Of a DNA stretch of 64,000 nucleotides, positions 25,081-37,953 are shown in pieces. The position numbers and the translations under genes were made by a program. The notes beneath the pieces are model-generated. The model did not search any database. It saw only the letters and a list, made by a program, of their open reading frames with translations, and was not told where the DNA came from. Each line of letters starts with the position of its first letter. Position 1 is the stretch's first letter. The stretch is from assembly GCA_963989385.1 (NCBI GenBank), contig OZ022503.1, positions 70,406,123 through 70,470,122 of the forward strand. The letters run 5' to 3'. Source of the stretch: Ctena decussata (taxonomy: Eukaryota; Mollusca; Bivalvia; Lucinida; Lucinidae).

Positions 25081-25207
25081 ATCTCATAGCAGAATTTTTA
25101 GATACTGGTCTAGATACTGTGGCTCATGATATAAACATGGGGGAATTTAAACATGGGAAAGAAGGTAAATTCATTTTGCCAGATGGGCTCAACCTTTTCT
25201 TGAGTTC

Positions 25208-25298
25208 AGGTATTTCCCTTCCAAACAGTCCCAAAAAATCTAGATCCATCTACTAAGATGGATCTAGATTTTTGGGATTGTTTTTGAAGGGAAAAAAA
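25208..25298. repeat. Palindromic element, AGATCCATCTACTAAGATGG
   Basis: A second copy about 130 bp after the first, same orientation, inside similar flanks (CTCATAGCAGAATTTTTA follows both), which suggests a local tandem duplication of element plus flank. Confidence 0.75.
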
Positions 25299-25299
25299 C

Positions 25300-26400
25300 T
25301 CATCTCATAGCAGAATTTTTAAAGACTGATTTATGTAATTGGGATCATTTTTAGAGATGGAAAAATGGTGTTTCATAGCCAAATAAATATAGTATGTTGC
25401 TAAAAGACTCTATGAATCTTAGCATATACAGTCTGTATGTGCTATTAGGCAGAATTGGTCATGACCAGGCTCATATTTCAGCAAACTTTGTTGCTTTTTT
25501 TTGTTATAAATGAACTAATCATGCTGATATAATTGCTTACTTAAAAAAAATTGCATTGGCAACTGAATACTGAAAATTTTGAACCTTTCGCCTGTGCCAG
25601 GATTTGTAACAAAATTCAGTTACAGGTAAATATAAGTGATATTACCAGAGCAGAAAGAAATGACTTGATTTGGCAGTACAGATATGCTGGGATATCTGTG
25701 TCTTGACTGTTTGCACGTATTTTATTTCTCACCTTCCACATTGTACAGTTGTACAGGATAGAGTCATCCGTGTGCATTCAAGATATAAGCAAATCTAGCC
25801 ATGTGGGATAAGCTACATATGAATTTGTTTAACTTTGTTTGCTCAGTGGCTACCCAGACAGGATTTAGAAACAGTCATTTTACTGAAAAATTGTCATTAA
25901 ACAATCTTCTAGTATACCGGCTACTGTACCAGTTCTTTAGCTTTGTTTGATTTCCTGTCTGAGGTGGTCATGTTAGATTTATGGCGTCACTCTCTAAGTC
26001 ACTCATTAAATGTTGTCAGAGAAGAACTCGATAAGCATATCGATTCCATTCTAATCCCATAGGTTGTACTGATATCTTACTTGTGAATGTATCTATATAT
26101 GTATGTAAACTGAATAAGCTAAATAAATATGTTTAAACCAAATGTTGTCAGAATAGCTGGTCTTAAGGGAGAGGCAAACAGTCAGTCAAGTAATCTTTTT
26201 AATATTGGTAGGTGAGAAAAATAATCAATCATTGGTGTTCAGGGGGGTAGGTATCCCAACCCTCGGGTCTTCCATTCAAGTAGGACACTCGGTAGAATCT
26301 TGTTTCCCACTTGAACGATAGACCCTCGGGTTTGGGATCTCCTTATTCCTACTGGACACCAATGATAGATCCTATTTTTCTCAGGGCATGGATCATATGT
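25300..26400. other. Intron sequence, little to name
   Basis: No exon or clear repeat between the palindromic pair and the MITE at 26411. An imperfect inverted repeat involving CCCTCGGGT occurs at 26260-26340 with nearby AATCATTGGTGTTCAG / GACACCAATGATAG arms. Confidence 0.45.
26222..26375. repeat. Imperfect palindrome ATTGGTGTTCAG / GACACCAATGA
   Basis: Arms ATCATTGGTGTTCAGG and GGACACCAATGATAG are about 140 bp apart, with two inner CCCTCGGG-containing arms, making a small foldback element. Confidence 0.55.
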
Positions 26401-26410
26401 AAAGGTAGCT

Positions 26411-26620
26411 TAAAGTGAATGGGTACACTTCCAGGGGAAGTAACTATACCAGTTTCTCTTTTGACTCCCAGTTTCCCTTTTGGCTCCCTTCTCAATTGGG
26501 ATCAAGTCTGAAAGGAAAGAATTTCTCTTTACTTTAAGAGTAGTCCCAATTTTGGAAGGGATCTTTGTCCATGGAAGCAAACAGAAGTTGGTACCCTTCA
26601 TTTAGGTGTACCCATACATC
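26411..26620. mobile_element. MITE, GTGAATGGGTACA family
   Basis: AAAGTGAATGGGTACACTTC at the left and ATTTAGGTGTACCCATACAT at the right form the inverted ends; the core has AAAGGAAAGAATTTCTC. Confidence 0.7.
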
Positions 26621-26823
26621 ATAGGCATGGAAAGACTAAGATAAGCCTGGGCATCTGTGCAGTATGATCAGAGTCTTCTCTTTTCAAATATACAATCTGT
26701 AAACTTTGGGGCATCTCAAAGGGGAAAAATAAAGACTGATCTTTCTGCACAGTTCTTCAAGCTAGTTTGAGCATTTGCTATATGCACATGGCTTACATTC
26801 ATTTTCAAATGATTTTTCTACAT

Positions 26824-27058
26824 GAGCTGCTACATGACAAAACCAACAAAGTAGCATATATGCCCAGGAAAGACTTAGATCAGCCTGGGCATCCGCCCAG
26901 TCTGATTAGAGTATTTGCGGTCTGCATGGAGCTAGCTTAGACCCTTAGCTACCCTTTAAGTGCACAGCAAAGCCTCTGATCAGACTGGGCCGCTATCCAA
27001 TCTGATCTGAGTGTTTACTGGATACATGTGCCACTTTGTTTTATCCTGTAGCAGCTCA
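26824..27058. mobile_element. Foldback MITE adjoining a 3' splice site
   Basis: A GAGCCGCGACACGAG-family copy (GAGCTGCTACATGACAAAAC to TTTTATCCTGTAGCAGCTC). Its right end lies 17 bp before the first base of the protease-core exon. A partial, degraded relative lies just upstream near 26630-26720. Confidence 0.82.
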
Positions 27059-27075
27059 TGTTATTGTTTTTATAG

Positions 27076-27499
<424 letters not shown>

Positions 27500-27500
<1 letters not shown>

Positions 27501-27810
27501 GTAGAGTAACCTTTGACTGGCTGAGGGTGAATGTTGAAGGTCAAGTGTTTGTAGCCTATTACCTGTCGAAAGGGAAAGATGACCATTTTGTTACTCTTAG
27601 CCTGCTGAAGGTTAAAGGTGAAGTTGAAAGATGAACGTTAAGTTTTGTATTCAGCCTGCTAAAGCTGAAGTTTGAAAGTCAAGTTTTTGTAACCTTTAGA
27701 CCTGCTGAAGGTGAAGGTTGAAGGTCAAGTTTTTGTAACCTTTGATCTGTTGCAGGTGTATGATGAAGGTGAATTTTAGTAACTTTTGACCTGATGAAGG
27801 TGAAAGTGAA
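27500..27810. repeat. Degenerate tandem repeat, CCTGCTGAAGGTGAAGGTTG
   Basis: Units of about 55-60 bp with GTAACCTTTGA and CTGCTGAAGGTGAAGGTT recur four to five times. Confidence 0.6.
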
Positions 27811-27947
27811 CTTTTCTGAAGGAAAACCGAGATCAGATGATCATGATTTTCACAGTTTGGGACAGGTCACTGTTAATATTAACTTTAGGCCACAACAAAC
27901 ATTAACATCTCAAATTGTGCTTGAATTGTTGGAACTCACATGAGGCG

Positions 27948-28164
27948 GGGAGCCCTGGTAGCTCAGTAGTTAAGCGGTGGTCTGCTGATCTAGTAGTCCC
28001 TGGTTCAAGCCCCGCTGTAGGCAATGATAAACAGGGTTCCATTGCACACAGCCAGCTTATCATTATCACCAACCCAGCTTTCTGATATGACTGAAATAAT
28101 GTTGAAAAGGACATAAAATTGCACATCATAATGTTGAAAAGGACATAAAATTGCACATCATCCA
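27948..28164 (+). mobile_element. tRNA-derived SINE
   Basis: A tRNA-like head carries a box A (TGGTAGCTCAGTAGTTAAGC) and box B (GGTTCAAGCCC) at tRNA spacing, followed by a body with TTCCATTGCACACAGCC and ATATGACTGAAATAATGTTG. The last 32 bp (TGTTGAAAAGGACATAAAAT...) are tandemly doubled. A sister copy is at 40845. Pol III transcription of the ancestor is inferred from the boxes. Confidence 0.8.
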
Positions 28165-28189
28165 TCAGATGATGTGGCTCATTCTTGAA

Positions 28190-28297
28190 AACTGGGTCCG
28201 AGGTTATAAAACGAGTGTATAATCTCAAACTCAAAATAAAGCACACTGATTGGCTGCTTCCGAGCTCGGAAGGTTTTATAACCTCTGAGCCTGGACA
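28190..28297. repeat. Foldback element AGGTTATAAAACG, half copy
   Basis: CTCAAACTCAAAATAAAGCA and TGATTGGCTGCTTCCGAGC match the left arm of the palindrome at 53346-53505; only short arms CCGAGGTTATAAAAC / GTTTTATAACCTCTG remain inverted here. Confidence 0.65.
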
Positions 28298-28320
28298 TGC
28301 ATGAATTTAATTAATTTCAG

Positions 28321-28484
28321 GGGCCCAGAATGATTTACAGCAGGTTACAAAGATGGCATATGACCAGATAAAACGTTACGGAATGGGTGATTCTCTGGGA
28401 CTGATATCCTTTCCAGCTGAGGGTGATGAATCAGGGTTTGCCTTAAAACCATATAGTACACGATTAGCAACTCTCATTGATGAG
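28321..28484 (+). CDS. SPG7: Paraplegin exon: third zinc ligand
   Basis: The exon encodes (G)AQNDLQQVTKMAYDQIKRYG followed by LGLISFPAEGDE and a segment ending LATLIDE. Asp312 of the fragment, in the AQNDL motif, is the expected third zinc ligand of FtsH-type proteases. The acceptor is TTAATTTCAG and the donor GAG|GTAAGA. The exon is 164 nt: 2 nt, then 54 codons, ending in phase 0. It is followed by the largest intron in the window (9.7 kb). Confidence 0.95.
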
Positions 28485-28730
28485 GTAAGAATCTTTCCCC
28501 CACCCACTTTTTCTTTGCCCACAGCTGTGGTGTAAACTTTGCATCGAGCTTTGTGGTTAAGCATTTTTTTTTAACAGTACACATGCAGGCAAGGCACCTC
28601 ATTCAGTGGAATTCTTTTTGATATATTTTTTTTTAATTTCAAAGTTACCTAACTTCCTTAGTTAATGTTTGCCTTTATGTCAATTTTTATATCTAGTCTG
28701 ATTTTCTAAAAGATTAATGTTGCATGATAG

Positions 28731-28882
28731 CTGGGCAGATATGTGAAATAATTGTGCACTTTTTGATAAAAGCATGAAATTTGGCACAATGCTAGACAAA
28801 GCTATTCTAAGCATTTTCAGGGTGGATGCCAAGCCGGAAAATTCCATTTATGGCGGCCATCTTGAATTTCAAAATGGCCGCC
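28731..28882. repeat. Intron 8 inverted repeat, left arm
   Basis: GTGCACTTTTTGATAAAAGC, TTTTCAGGGTGGATGCCAAG and GGCGGCCATCTTGA occur here in order and recur as the inverse at 37700-37862 in the same intron, with moderate divergence between. Confidence 0.7.
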
Positions 28883-29124
28883 ACTGAAACTGCATTTTAT
28901 GACAAACAGAATCGGAAATCATTAGAAAGTTCAGTTTTGTGTTTCTGAACATGTTTAGCTGAACTTTAGCCATGATTTTCTCAAACTTGTCAGTTATTCG
29001 GCATTTCGGATCTATGCTCCTGGGCGTAGACATGACACTAATCGATAATTGCATGTTTGTAAGTATAGAAATGGAATACAGTGAATCACAATTCCTCACC
29101 ACCTGGTGAACAAAACCTTTCAAA

Positions 29125-30462
29125 ATATCATTGTTTTGCAGATTTAATTCTTTTTCTAGTGAATAAAACTTATTAACTGGATGACGATAGTAATTCTTTT
29201 ACTTGTTATTTTTTCTTGTTGCTTTAGTCTACATAATAAATCATTTTGCCCAGCTCATAATTTATAAAAGAAGCAAAAAACATAGTTTAATCCTTAAAAG
29301 TATTTGAGTTTATTTAAATGCACAAAGTTATAAAAGGATTTAAAAGAAAAAAAATCATATTCGATGTGTAACGTACATAACAGTAGCAGAGGTACTAACA
29401 AACAACAATAATCTAAATAAACCAAAATTGATGGTTGATAAATGTGGTCCTTACTGAACAAACACTATTATTCATTTTCAAATTATGGACATATTATAGA
29501 GAACAGATTGGATCCTTTTGAATTAGTCAATACAGCACTGAAAAATTACTTGAATCTAGAACGAAACATTTTTGTAAGAGTCCATACAATTTTGAAGAAT
29601 GACTTCGAGAAATAGATACACGTGTAAATGGTAACTAGTGTATCCTCAGTTTGATCTGTATTTCATCTTAAGTAGCCAGAAGCATATGCCATTATATTGG
29701 AAATCCATCATTGTATGTTTTAAGTATAATTATATGATTTAAACATGTATCTGAAGGAAGGTTTAGTGGTAATGTTGAGTGACACAATTGTAGTTTGTAT
29801 ATAATTGTTAGTGGTGTCAGATAATTAGAATTGCAAACTGTTGTAAAGAGTCAGTTTCAGACTGCAGCTAGGCTTTCAATGCTTTAAGTGTTAACCTGTC
29901 AACTATATTCAGATATTTAGATACATGTAGTATACGTAGATTTTCAATATTTCCTGTAGTACAACAGGAAAAACAAAGATATTTACGAATGGCATACTCT
30001 GGCTCTGACTCTTTTAAAATATAGTTTTGCAGCAGCTTCATTAGAATAACCTTTTAATGACACATTCGACAAGTAAATATTTTGATCAGGGTTAAGGTTG
30101 AATATCACGTTAAATGTGTCCCTGAGTGGTAATAAACGTTATCTGTTTGTATACATGTAGCTCTCGTCATTTATACTGCCGCATATTACTGTAAGGAAAA
30201 CGAAAAAAGTGCAAATCTTTATAGTGAGACATGGAAATTAGAGCTTTCCCATCATCTTCTGTTCACGAAGTATAACTGTCACTATAAAAAGACATAGTCT
30301 TTCCTGATCAGGTAATTTTGCACCACCATCTTTGCATATTACTCCTGATCAGGTAATTTTGCACCACCATCTTTGCATATTACTGCTTACTATTATCAAC
30401 ACCTAAAATATTACAACAGCATAATTACTTTCAAACAACTTGTAATAAATAATTATTTGTAT
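29125..30462. other. Intron sequence without named content
   Basis: AT-rich sequence with no exon or repeat family recognised, apart from a 50-bp direct duplication at 30304-30385 (CTGATCAGGTAATTTTGCAC recurs). Confidence 0.5.
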
Positions 30463-33400
30463 TTATACCCCCCGCAAACTGTGTTTGTGGGGGGTATACT
30501 GTTTTGACGTTGTCCTTCCGTCCGTCTTTCCGTCCGTCCGTCAGTCCTTCCGTTCGTTCGTCCGTCCGCAACACTTTAAATTTGCTCCAATTTGTTTCAA
30601 ATTTTGTCCATGGTTGCAGCAAAAGAAAATAGTGGATACGTATTTTTCAGTTTTTCCTGGAAGGTTTTTATTGCGGAGTTATGCCCCTTTGTATTTTTGT
30701 CACACCTGCTATAGCAAGGTGCGATATAGGTGTCCGGTTTTCCGTCCGTCATTCCGTCCGTCAGTCCATCCATCCGTCCGTCCGTCCGTCCGTCCGTCCC
30801 TCAGTCCGTTCACATTTACGTCAACCCTGGCGTTAAATATTAATTTCTCCAAAACCACTGTACCCATGGTTCTCAAATTTTATATGGATCATGACCAGAC
30901 TGCAAGACCTCAGAATGATAAAAATCAGCCAGGTCGAGAATCCAAGATGGCCGACATTGCAATAAATTTCCGTTCACATTGATGTTACGTTAACTCTGGC
31001 GTTAAATTCTATTTAATGAAAAACCACTGCACCTTTTGTTCTCACATTCCACATGGAGCATGACAAGAATGCAAGACTTCAGAATGGTAAAATTCAGCCA
31101 GGTCAATCCAAGATGGACGCCATTGCAACAAAAAAGCGCTCACATTTACATTAACCCTGGCGTTAAGGTCTATATTTAGTTAATTTCTCCAAAACCACTG
31201 CACCCATGGTTCTTAAATTTTATATGGAGCATGACCAGACTGCAATGCTTCAGAAAAATCAAATTCAGCCAGGTCTAGAATCCAAGATGTTTGCCATTGC
31301 AACAAAAAACATTCACATTTATGTTAACCCTGGTGTTAATGTCTGTTCAATTAATTTCTCCAAAACCATTTCACCCATAGTTTTCAAATTTCATATAAAG
31401 GTAAAATTCAGCCAGGTCGAGAATCCAAGATGGCTGCCTTTACTAAAAATGGCAAATACAACAAAATTAGCTTCTATTTCTGAACCGCTTGGTATATTTG
31501 GTTGAAATTTTGCATGGAACATCAGTGGGCCATGACCTCTGCTACCGTGGAAGTGCAATGCACGTGCGACATAGCATTGGGCGGAATTCTTGTTCGTGAA
31601 AAAAGTTTGTTATCCCAACTCCTCCTAGATGGTTTGCCAGATTTTCTTGAAATTAAGTATGTGAACAGATATTGGTATGAAGATATGCATTTTAAATTCT
31701 GCCCCTTTTTGCTTGAGTTATGCCCCTTTTTATATATTTTTTGCCCTATTTTATAGGGTTTTTGCATTAATTTGCTCCAATTTGTTTCAAATTTTGTCCA
31801 TGGATGCAGCATAAGAAAATAGTGGATACGTATTTTTCAATTTTTCCTGGAAGGTTTTCTTTGTGGAGTTATGCCCCTTTGTATTTTTCGTGAAATAAAT
31901 TTATCGCAACTCCTCCTAGATGGTTTGACGTCCTTCCGTCTGTCCGTCCGTCCACAACACTTTAAATTTGCTCCAATTTGTTTCAAATTTTGTCCATGGA
32001 TGCAGCAGAAGAAAATAGTGGATACATATTTTTCAGTTTTTCCTGGAAGGTTTTTATTGCGGAGTTATGCCCCTTTGTATTTTTCGTGAAAAAAGTTTGT
32101 TATCCCAACTCCTCCTAGATGGTTTGACGGATTTTCTTGAAATTAAGTATGTGAACAGATATTGGTATGAAGATGTGCATTAGGGTTTTGATTTTAAATT
32201 CTGCCCCTTTTTGCTAGAGTTATGCCCCTTTTTATATATTTTTTGCCCTATTTTAAAGGGTTTTTGCATTAATTTGCTCCAATTTGTTTCAAATTTTGTC
32301 CATGGATGCAGCATAAGCAAATAGTGGATACGTATTTTTCAATTTTTCCTGGACGGTTTTCTTTGTGGAGTTATGCCCCTTTGTATTTTTTCGTGAAATA
32401 AGTTTGTTATCGCAACTCCTCCTAGATGGTTTGACAGATTTTCTTGAAACTAAGTATGTGAACAGATATTGGTATGAAGATGTGCATTAGGGTTTTGATT
32501 TTATTTTCTGCCCCTTTTTGCCAGAGTTATTCCCCTTTTTGATATTTTTTGCCATATTTTATAGGGTTTTTGCATTAAATTTGCTCCAATTTGTTTCAAT
32601 TTTGTCCATGGATGCAGCATAAGAAAATAGTGGATACGAATTTTTCAATTTTTCCTGGAAAGTTTTTATTGCAGAGTTATGCCCCTTTGTATTTTTCGTG
32701 AAATAAGTTTATCGCAACTCCTCCTAGATGGTTTGAGGGATTTTCTTGAAATTAAGTATGTGAACTGATATTGGTATGAAGATGTGCATTAGGGTTTTGA
32801 TTTTAAATTCTGCCACTTTTTGCTGGGGTTATGCCCCTTTTTATATATTTTTTTTTGCCCTATTTTATAGGGTTTTTGCATTAAATTTGCTCCAATTTGT
32901 TTCAAATTTTGTCCATGGATGCAGCATAAGAAAATAGTGGATACATATTTTTCAATTTTTCCTGGAAGGTTTTCTTTGCGGAGTTATGCCCCTTTGTATT
33001 TTTCGTGAAATAAGTTTGTTATCGCAACTCCTCCGAGATGGTTTGACAGATTTTCTTGAAACTAAGTATGTGAACAGATATTGGTATGAAGATGTGCATT
33101 AGGGTATTGATTTTAAATTCTGCCCCTTTTTGTCTGAGTTATTCCCCTTTTTGATATTTTTTTGCCCTATTTTATAGGGTTTTTGCATTAAATTTGCTCC
33201 AATTTGTTTCAAATTTTGTGCATGGATGCAGCATAAGAAAATAGTGGATACGTATTTTTCAATTTCTCCTGAAAGGTTTTTATTGCGGAGTTATTCCCCT
33301 TTGTATTTTTCGTGAAATAAGTTTATCGCAACTCCTCCTAGATGGTTTGACAGATTTTCTTGAAATTAAGTATGTGAACAGATATTGGTATGAAGATGTG

Positions 33401-34095
33401 CATTAGGGTTTTGATTTTAAATTCTGCCCTTTTTTGCCTAAGTTATGCCCCTTTTTGATAATTTTGCCCTATTTTATAGGGTTTTTGCCTTTTTTGCTTC
33501 CATTTTATTCAAATTGGGTTACTAGATGCAGCATATGAAAAGAGCTGATACATATTGTTCAGATTTTCCTGGAAGGATTTCCGGCTGAGTTATGTCCCTT
33601 TGTAGTTTTCGTAAGAAAAGTTTGTTATTGCTACTACTCCAAGACCATTTGACGGATTTTCTTCAAATTAAGTATGCGAACACATATTGGTATGAAGATG
33701 AGCATTAACCCTTTGTGCATGAGTTATGCCACTTTTTTATATGTTTTGCCCTATTTGAAGTTTTTTTCGGCCATTTTCACTTCCATTTTATTCAAATTTG
33801 GTGCACAGATACAGTAGAAGGAAAGATTTGGCACATATTGCTCTGTTTTTCTCAAAAGGGTTTTCCAGCTTTGTTGTGCCCCTTTGTTGTCTTGGAAAAC
33901 AGAGTTTGTTGTCGCTACTTCTTCTAAACCGTTCGACTGGTATTAAATATGTGAACACATATTGGTATATAGATGTTCACTTGCAGTTGTCATAACATGT
34001 AAGCTGTGTAAATGTAAAACTTAAATGACAAAGCTGCATGCCTAACTGTTAAACGCGGGGGGTATTTAGTAAGCCATGCTTACTGCCACCTCTAG
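30463..34095 (+). mobile_element. Composite element, TATACCCCCCGC family, interrupted
   Basis: Head hairpin ACCCCCCGCAAACTGTGTTT, degenerate (TCCG)n, then about seven units of ~305 bp with GCAACTCCTCCTAGATGGTT, TTTGTTTCAAATTTTGTCCA and GAGTTATGCCCCTTT. The tail is GCGGGGGGTAT, inverse to the head, then hairpin AGTAAGCCATGCTTACT. A different composite element interrupts the first unit at 30700. It is the longest element in the window. Confidence 0.82.
30700..31594 (+). mobile_element. Composite element, CACACCTGC family, nested
   Basis: Head CACACCTGCTATAGCAAGGTGC, (TCCG)n at 30775-30800, four to five ~155-bp units (AACCCTGGCGTTAA, CCAGGTCGAGAATCCAAGAT), tail GTGCGACATAGCATTGGGC. The host unit breaks at GTATTTTT and resumes at CGTGAAAAAAGTTTG after the insertion. 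A minus-strand fragment of the same family is at 2640. Confidence 0.75.
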
Positions 34096-34300
34096 TTTTA
34101 TATTCTTTTATATTGTCAAGTTGTATTGAGAACACTGTTCATAAGCAGCAGGACTTCATCATCAATAAATTATTTACTCCCCACCTCCACCTCCCCTAAT
34201 CCTTTCCCGAAATGATTACAACAAACTAGGCAAAAAGATTAATTAGAATAACACTTAATTTGGTTAGTCCCTGATATGTATAGGTGTAACTCGTTTTATT

Positions 34301-35978
34301 AGCTCACCTGAGCCGAAGGCTCACAGGTGAGCTTATAGTATAGGCAGGCATCCGTCGTCCGTCGTCCGTCCGTCCGTCCGTCAGTCCGTCCGTCCGTCAA
34401 CATTTTCAAAAGACATCTCCTCTGAAACTACAAGGCCCATTGTAACCAAATTTTATATATAGCATCTATGGTCAGGGGGAACCAATAATACTGTTTTTTA
34501 TCCAAATCGCTTCATAACTTTGGTTGCTATGGCAACTTAAAGTTTCCATTGACTTGTATGGGAAAAATTGAAAATTTGCATTTATTGCTATGTCACTGCA
34601 GATATTTTGACAAAACTTTTGCAGAAATGTTCCTTGAGTAGTTCTCTATCAACCAAATGAAATTCATGTAAATTGCACAATTTGGCTGGTTGCCATGGCA
34701 ACCGAATGGTTAAAAATAGAAAAAATATTCAAAAATCATCTCCTCAGAAACTATACAACCAATAAAGCTCAAACTTCACAGGAAGGATCTTAGTTCTAGC
34801 CTCTAAAAAAGTACTGTTTTTCTTGGCTATTGCTCCAGCAGTTTGGTTGCTATGGGAACTGAAAGTTGCCATGGACTTATAATGGCAAAATGGAAAATTT
34901 GCATTTATTGCTATGCCACTGCAGATATTTTGACAAAACTTTCATAGAAATGTACCTTGAGTAGTCTTTAACCAGCCATGTTAAATTTATGCAAATTGCG
35001 CAATTTGAATGGTTGCCATTGCAACCGAATAGTTAAAAATAGAAAAATATTAAAAAATCATCTCTGCAGAAACTATGTGGCCAATAAAGCTCAAACTTTA
35101 CAGAAAGAACCTTAGTACTAGCCTCTATAGAATTACTGTTTTTCATGGCAACTGCTCCAGCAGTTTGGTTGCTATGGCAACTAAGAGTTTCCATTAACTT
35201 ATAATGGGGAAAATGGAAATTGGCAATTTTTGCTGTCTAACTGCAGTTATTTAGATTTTTTTCTACAGAAATGTTTCTTGAGTAGTCCTCTATGATTCAT
35301 ATGAAATTTCTCCAAATCGCTGAATTTGATTGGTTGCCATGGCAAAATATAGGGTAAATTTTCTTTAAAAAAAAAAAATCTTCTGCTCAGAAGCCATATG
35401 GGGGATGAAGCTGATATTGTGCAGATGACAGTAGCCTCTACATAAATTTTATTCTTTTTCTTCCAATCCCATAAGAACTTTGGTTGCTATGGCAACTTAT
35501 TGTTTCCATTGACTTATTATGGGAAAAATGAAGCCATGAGGGGGATGAAGCTGATACTTAGCATACATATTGATAACATTAGCCTCTACCTAAAGTATGT
35601 TTTATATTATCATTGCCCATGTGAATTGGTTGCTATGGCAACTTAAAGTTTCCATAGACTTATAATGGGGAAAGTGGACATTTGCTATTTATTTCTGTGT
35701 TACTGCAGATATTTTGACAAAAGCTTTACAGAAATGTTCCTGGAGTAGTCCTCTACCAGCCATATGAATATTTCCCAAATACCTGATTTTGATTGGTTGC
35801 CATTGCAGCCAAAGATCTTCTTCTGAGAAGCCATTACGGGGGGATAAAGCTTTTTTTCATAAATATTTGTGATATTATCCGCCACATAAATGGTGCTTTT
35901 TATTGCTGTTGTGCATGGTGTTTTGTTGCTGTAACCTCAGTGCTCAGGTGAGCGATATAGGGCCATTGGCCCTCTGGT
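34301..35978 (+). mobile_element. Composite element, AGCTCACCTGAGC family
   Basis: Head AGCTCACCTGAGCCGAAGGC, (TCCG)n, then about five units of ~310 bp (GGTTGCTATGGCAACT, TTTTGACAAAACTTT). The tail is GCTCAGGTGAGCGAT and hairpin AGGGCCATTGGCCCT followed by CTGGT. Confidence 0.82.
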
Positions 35979-35979
35979 T

Positions 35980-37695
35980 TGTTTCTGCCCTATACATAAC
36001 GTTTTACTACATATAAGGTGTGACTAATTAGTAAATTGCCCAATAAAATGGTTGTATACATTACTTGTTATGTTTTTTCTCGTTTAATTTCTAGTCATAC
36101 TGCAGGTTCATTTGGGAGAAGAGGAACTGAGATTTGCCTTTACATCCCTAAGTAATAACATTGATGTTGATTAATATATGTAGTCTTTTTTTCATTTGCC
36201 ATTGCATTTTGTGCAGTTGGAACACTGCAGATTATTATTACTTGTAAAAATAAAATATTTGTCAATAACAACAACTTAAGTTCCCATATTTAGGCACCCC
36301 TCAAGAACTGTTGAATATATAAGCATTGATAAGGTAAGAAAAAATAAAACAAAACTGCGGCATAGAATGAAGATTGTGTTAAAAGGAAGAATTTATCGAA
36401 ACCAGCTTCGAATATCCACAGAGCCTATTACTCAACTCCTCGTATCATTAGCTTTCAGTTCATGTTTTGATATTTTATTTCCAAAGTCCTGCTTAAGGCA
36501 TCAGAGGTAGGAGCATTACAAAATAGACAATGTAAGGCTGTGTTGTAAAACGTGTAGTATTTTGACATTATGCAGTAATTTGTTTTATTTTATATGATGG
36601 TTTTAGTTAAGAAATGGCATTTCTTGTGTAACGTATACTACCCATAGAACCTTAACTAAAGTAAATGTGCTCTGCTACCCAAGTTTACATGTAACATTCT
36701 GTTCCCAAAATCATCAAATGTCTGTTTATATTTCTCTTATCAACAGTCTTTCTTTTGTTTGCACTTAATATGCTACATCTTTTCAATAAACACTGTAAGA
36801 CAATGTTCTTGTAGATTACATGTCATACTGGACGCTCTTATACTACTAAATTAATGCTTTCGGGGCGCTATTTTTATAAGACTGACTGTTGACTGCTCAT
36901 CTCTTGACTTTACTTCTACATAAAGAGCTGTCCTACAACGGCAGGACTTTATTTTCTCTGCAGTGATGTCTCTTTTCTTTTATTTAATTTAACTTTTTTA
37001 ATCATTATAATAATAAATATCATGCTTGCTAGTATCATTAAAAGGATGACAAAACAGTTAAGTAGTTAGGCAAGTACGTTATTAATAATGTTAATTTAGG
37101 TAATAAAATGCCAGAAAAGAGTGAATGTCCTCAGAGCTGTTCATGTCTAGAAACATTATTAGTTTGCAGTATCCTGTTTTTCGTAATGTATAAAACACAC
37201 GCCATGTCACCTTTAACCTAACTATAAAAGTGTCAGAGGTCTCAAGTTGCAAAGTTTCTTAAGAACTGAAAGAATGTCATATTTATAATATTTTTGAGAC
37301 ACAGTGAAAAAAGTTCAAAAGTGGTATTATAATGGACTTTTATGACTAAATGTTATTTACGTTACCTCCAGTAGTTGAAAATGATAAAAAAATATATGCA
37401 GACTGTAATTATTCCACTATTTGAAGATAGGAAAAAAGGGTGAAAGGCTGACAGAAACAAAACGAAATGTTTCTGCATTCAAATTATATGGTTCTATGGA
37501 AATATAAATATGTAATCTACACATGTGGGCTTAACACATAATCAGTAGGTTTACAGGTATAAACCAACACAATTTTAATAGGAATTTCTGCAAACACTAC
37601 TCTCTAGAGTTCCTCCATATGTCAGGGGTACTTTTATCAGCTCAAAGTCTATACAAAATGTAATGGGCTCTGATCAGTATGAAACTTACCTATAA
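35980..37695. other. Intron sequence without named content
   Basis: AT-rich, no exon found on either strand and no family recognised. Several short poly-A/T tracts only. Confidence 0.5.
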
Positions 37696-37699
37696 GGCA

Positions 37700-37862
37700 G
37701 ACGCCATTTTGAAAAATCAAGATGGCCGCCGAAAAAGGCAAAATTCAGCTTGGCATCCACCCTGAAAATTCATATTTTGGTCCAATCTAACTATGTACCA
37801 AATTTCATGCTTTTATCAAAAAGTGCACAATTCGGCCAAAATTTGTTACATATCTGCCCCAC
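37700..37862. repeat. Intron 8 inverted repeat, right arm
   Basis: TCAAGATGGCCGCCG, CTTGGCATCCACCCTGAAAA and GCTTTTATCAAAAAGTGCAC are the inverse of words at 28731-28882. The arms lie about 8.8 kb apart within one intron. Confidence 0.7.
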
Positions 37863-37953
37863 TATGACCCATTTCGGTGTAAAACGTCTGAATAATTACG
37901 TAATTATATGACAGGTAAACTCAATGGTAGTATTAAATTATGGTTGCTAGCTT

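Noticed and set aside
30485..30982. 165-codon plus-strand open frame with PSVRPSVRPS
   Set aside because: It is (TCCG)n and composite-repeat unit translated; a four-base repeat cycles through all frames and gives pseudo-proline/arginine runs.
35971..35978. Helitron 3' terminus (hairpin followed by CTRRT)
   Set aside because: The 34301 element ends hairpin-CTGGT, which fits, but sister elements end in CTTG, which does not; I kept it only as a hint in the composite-element finding.
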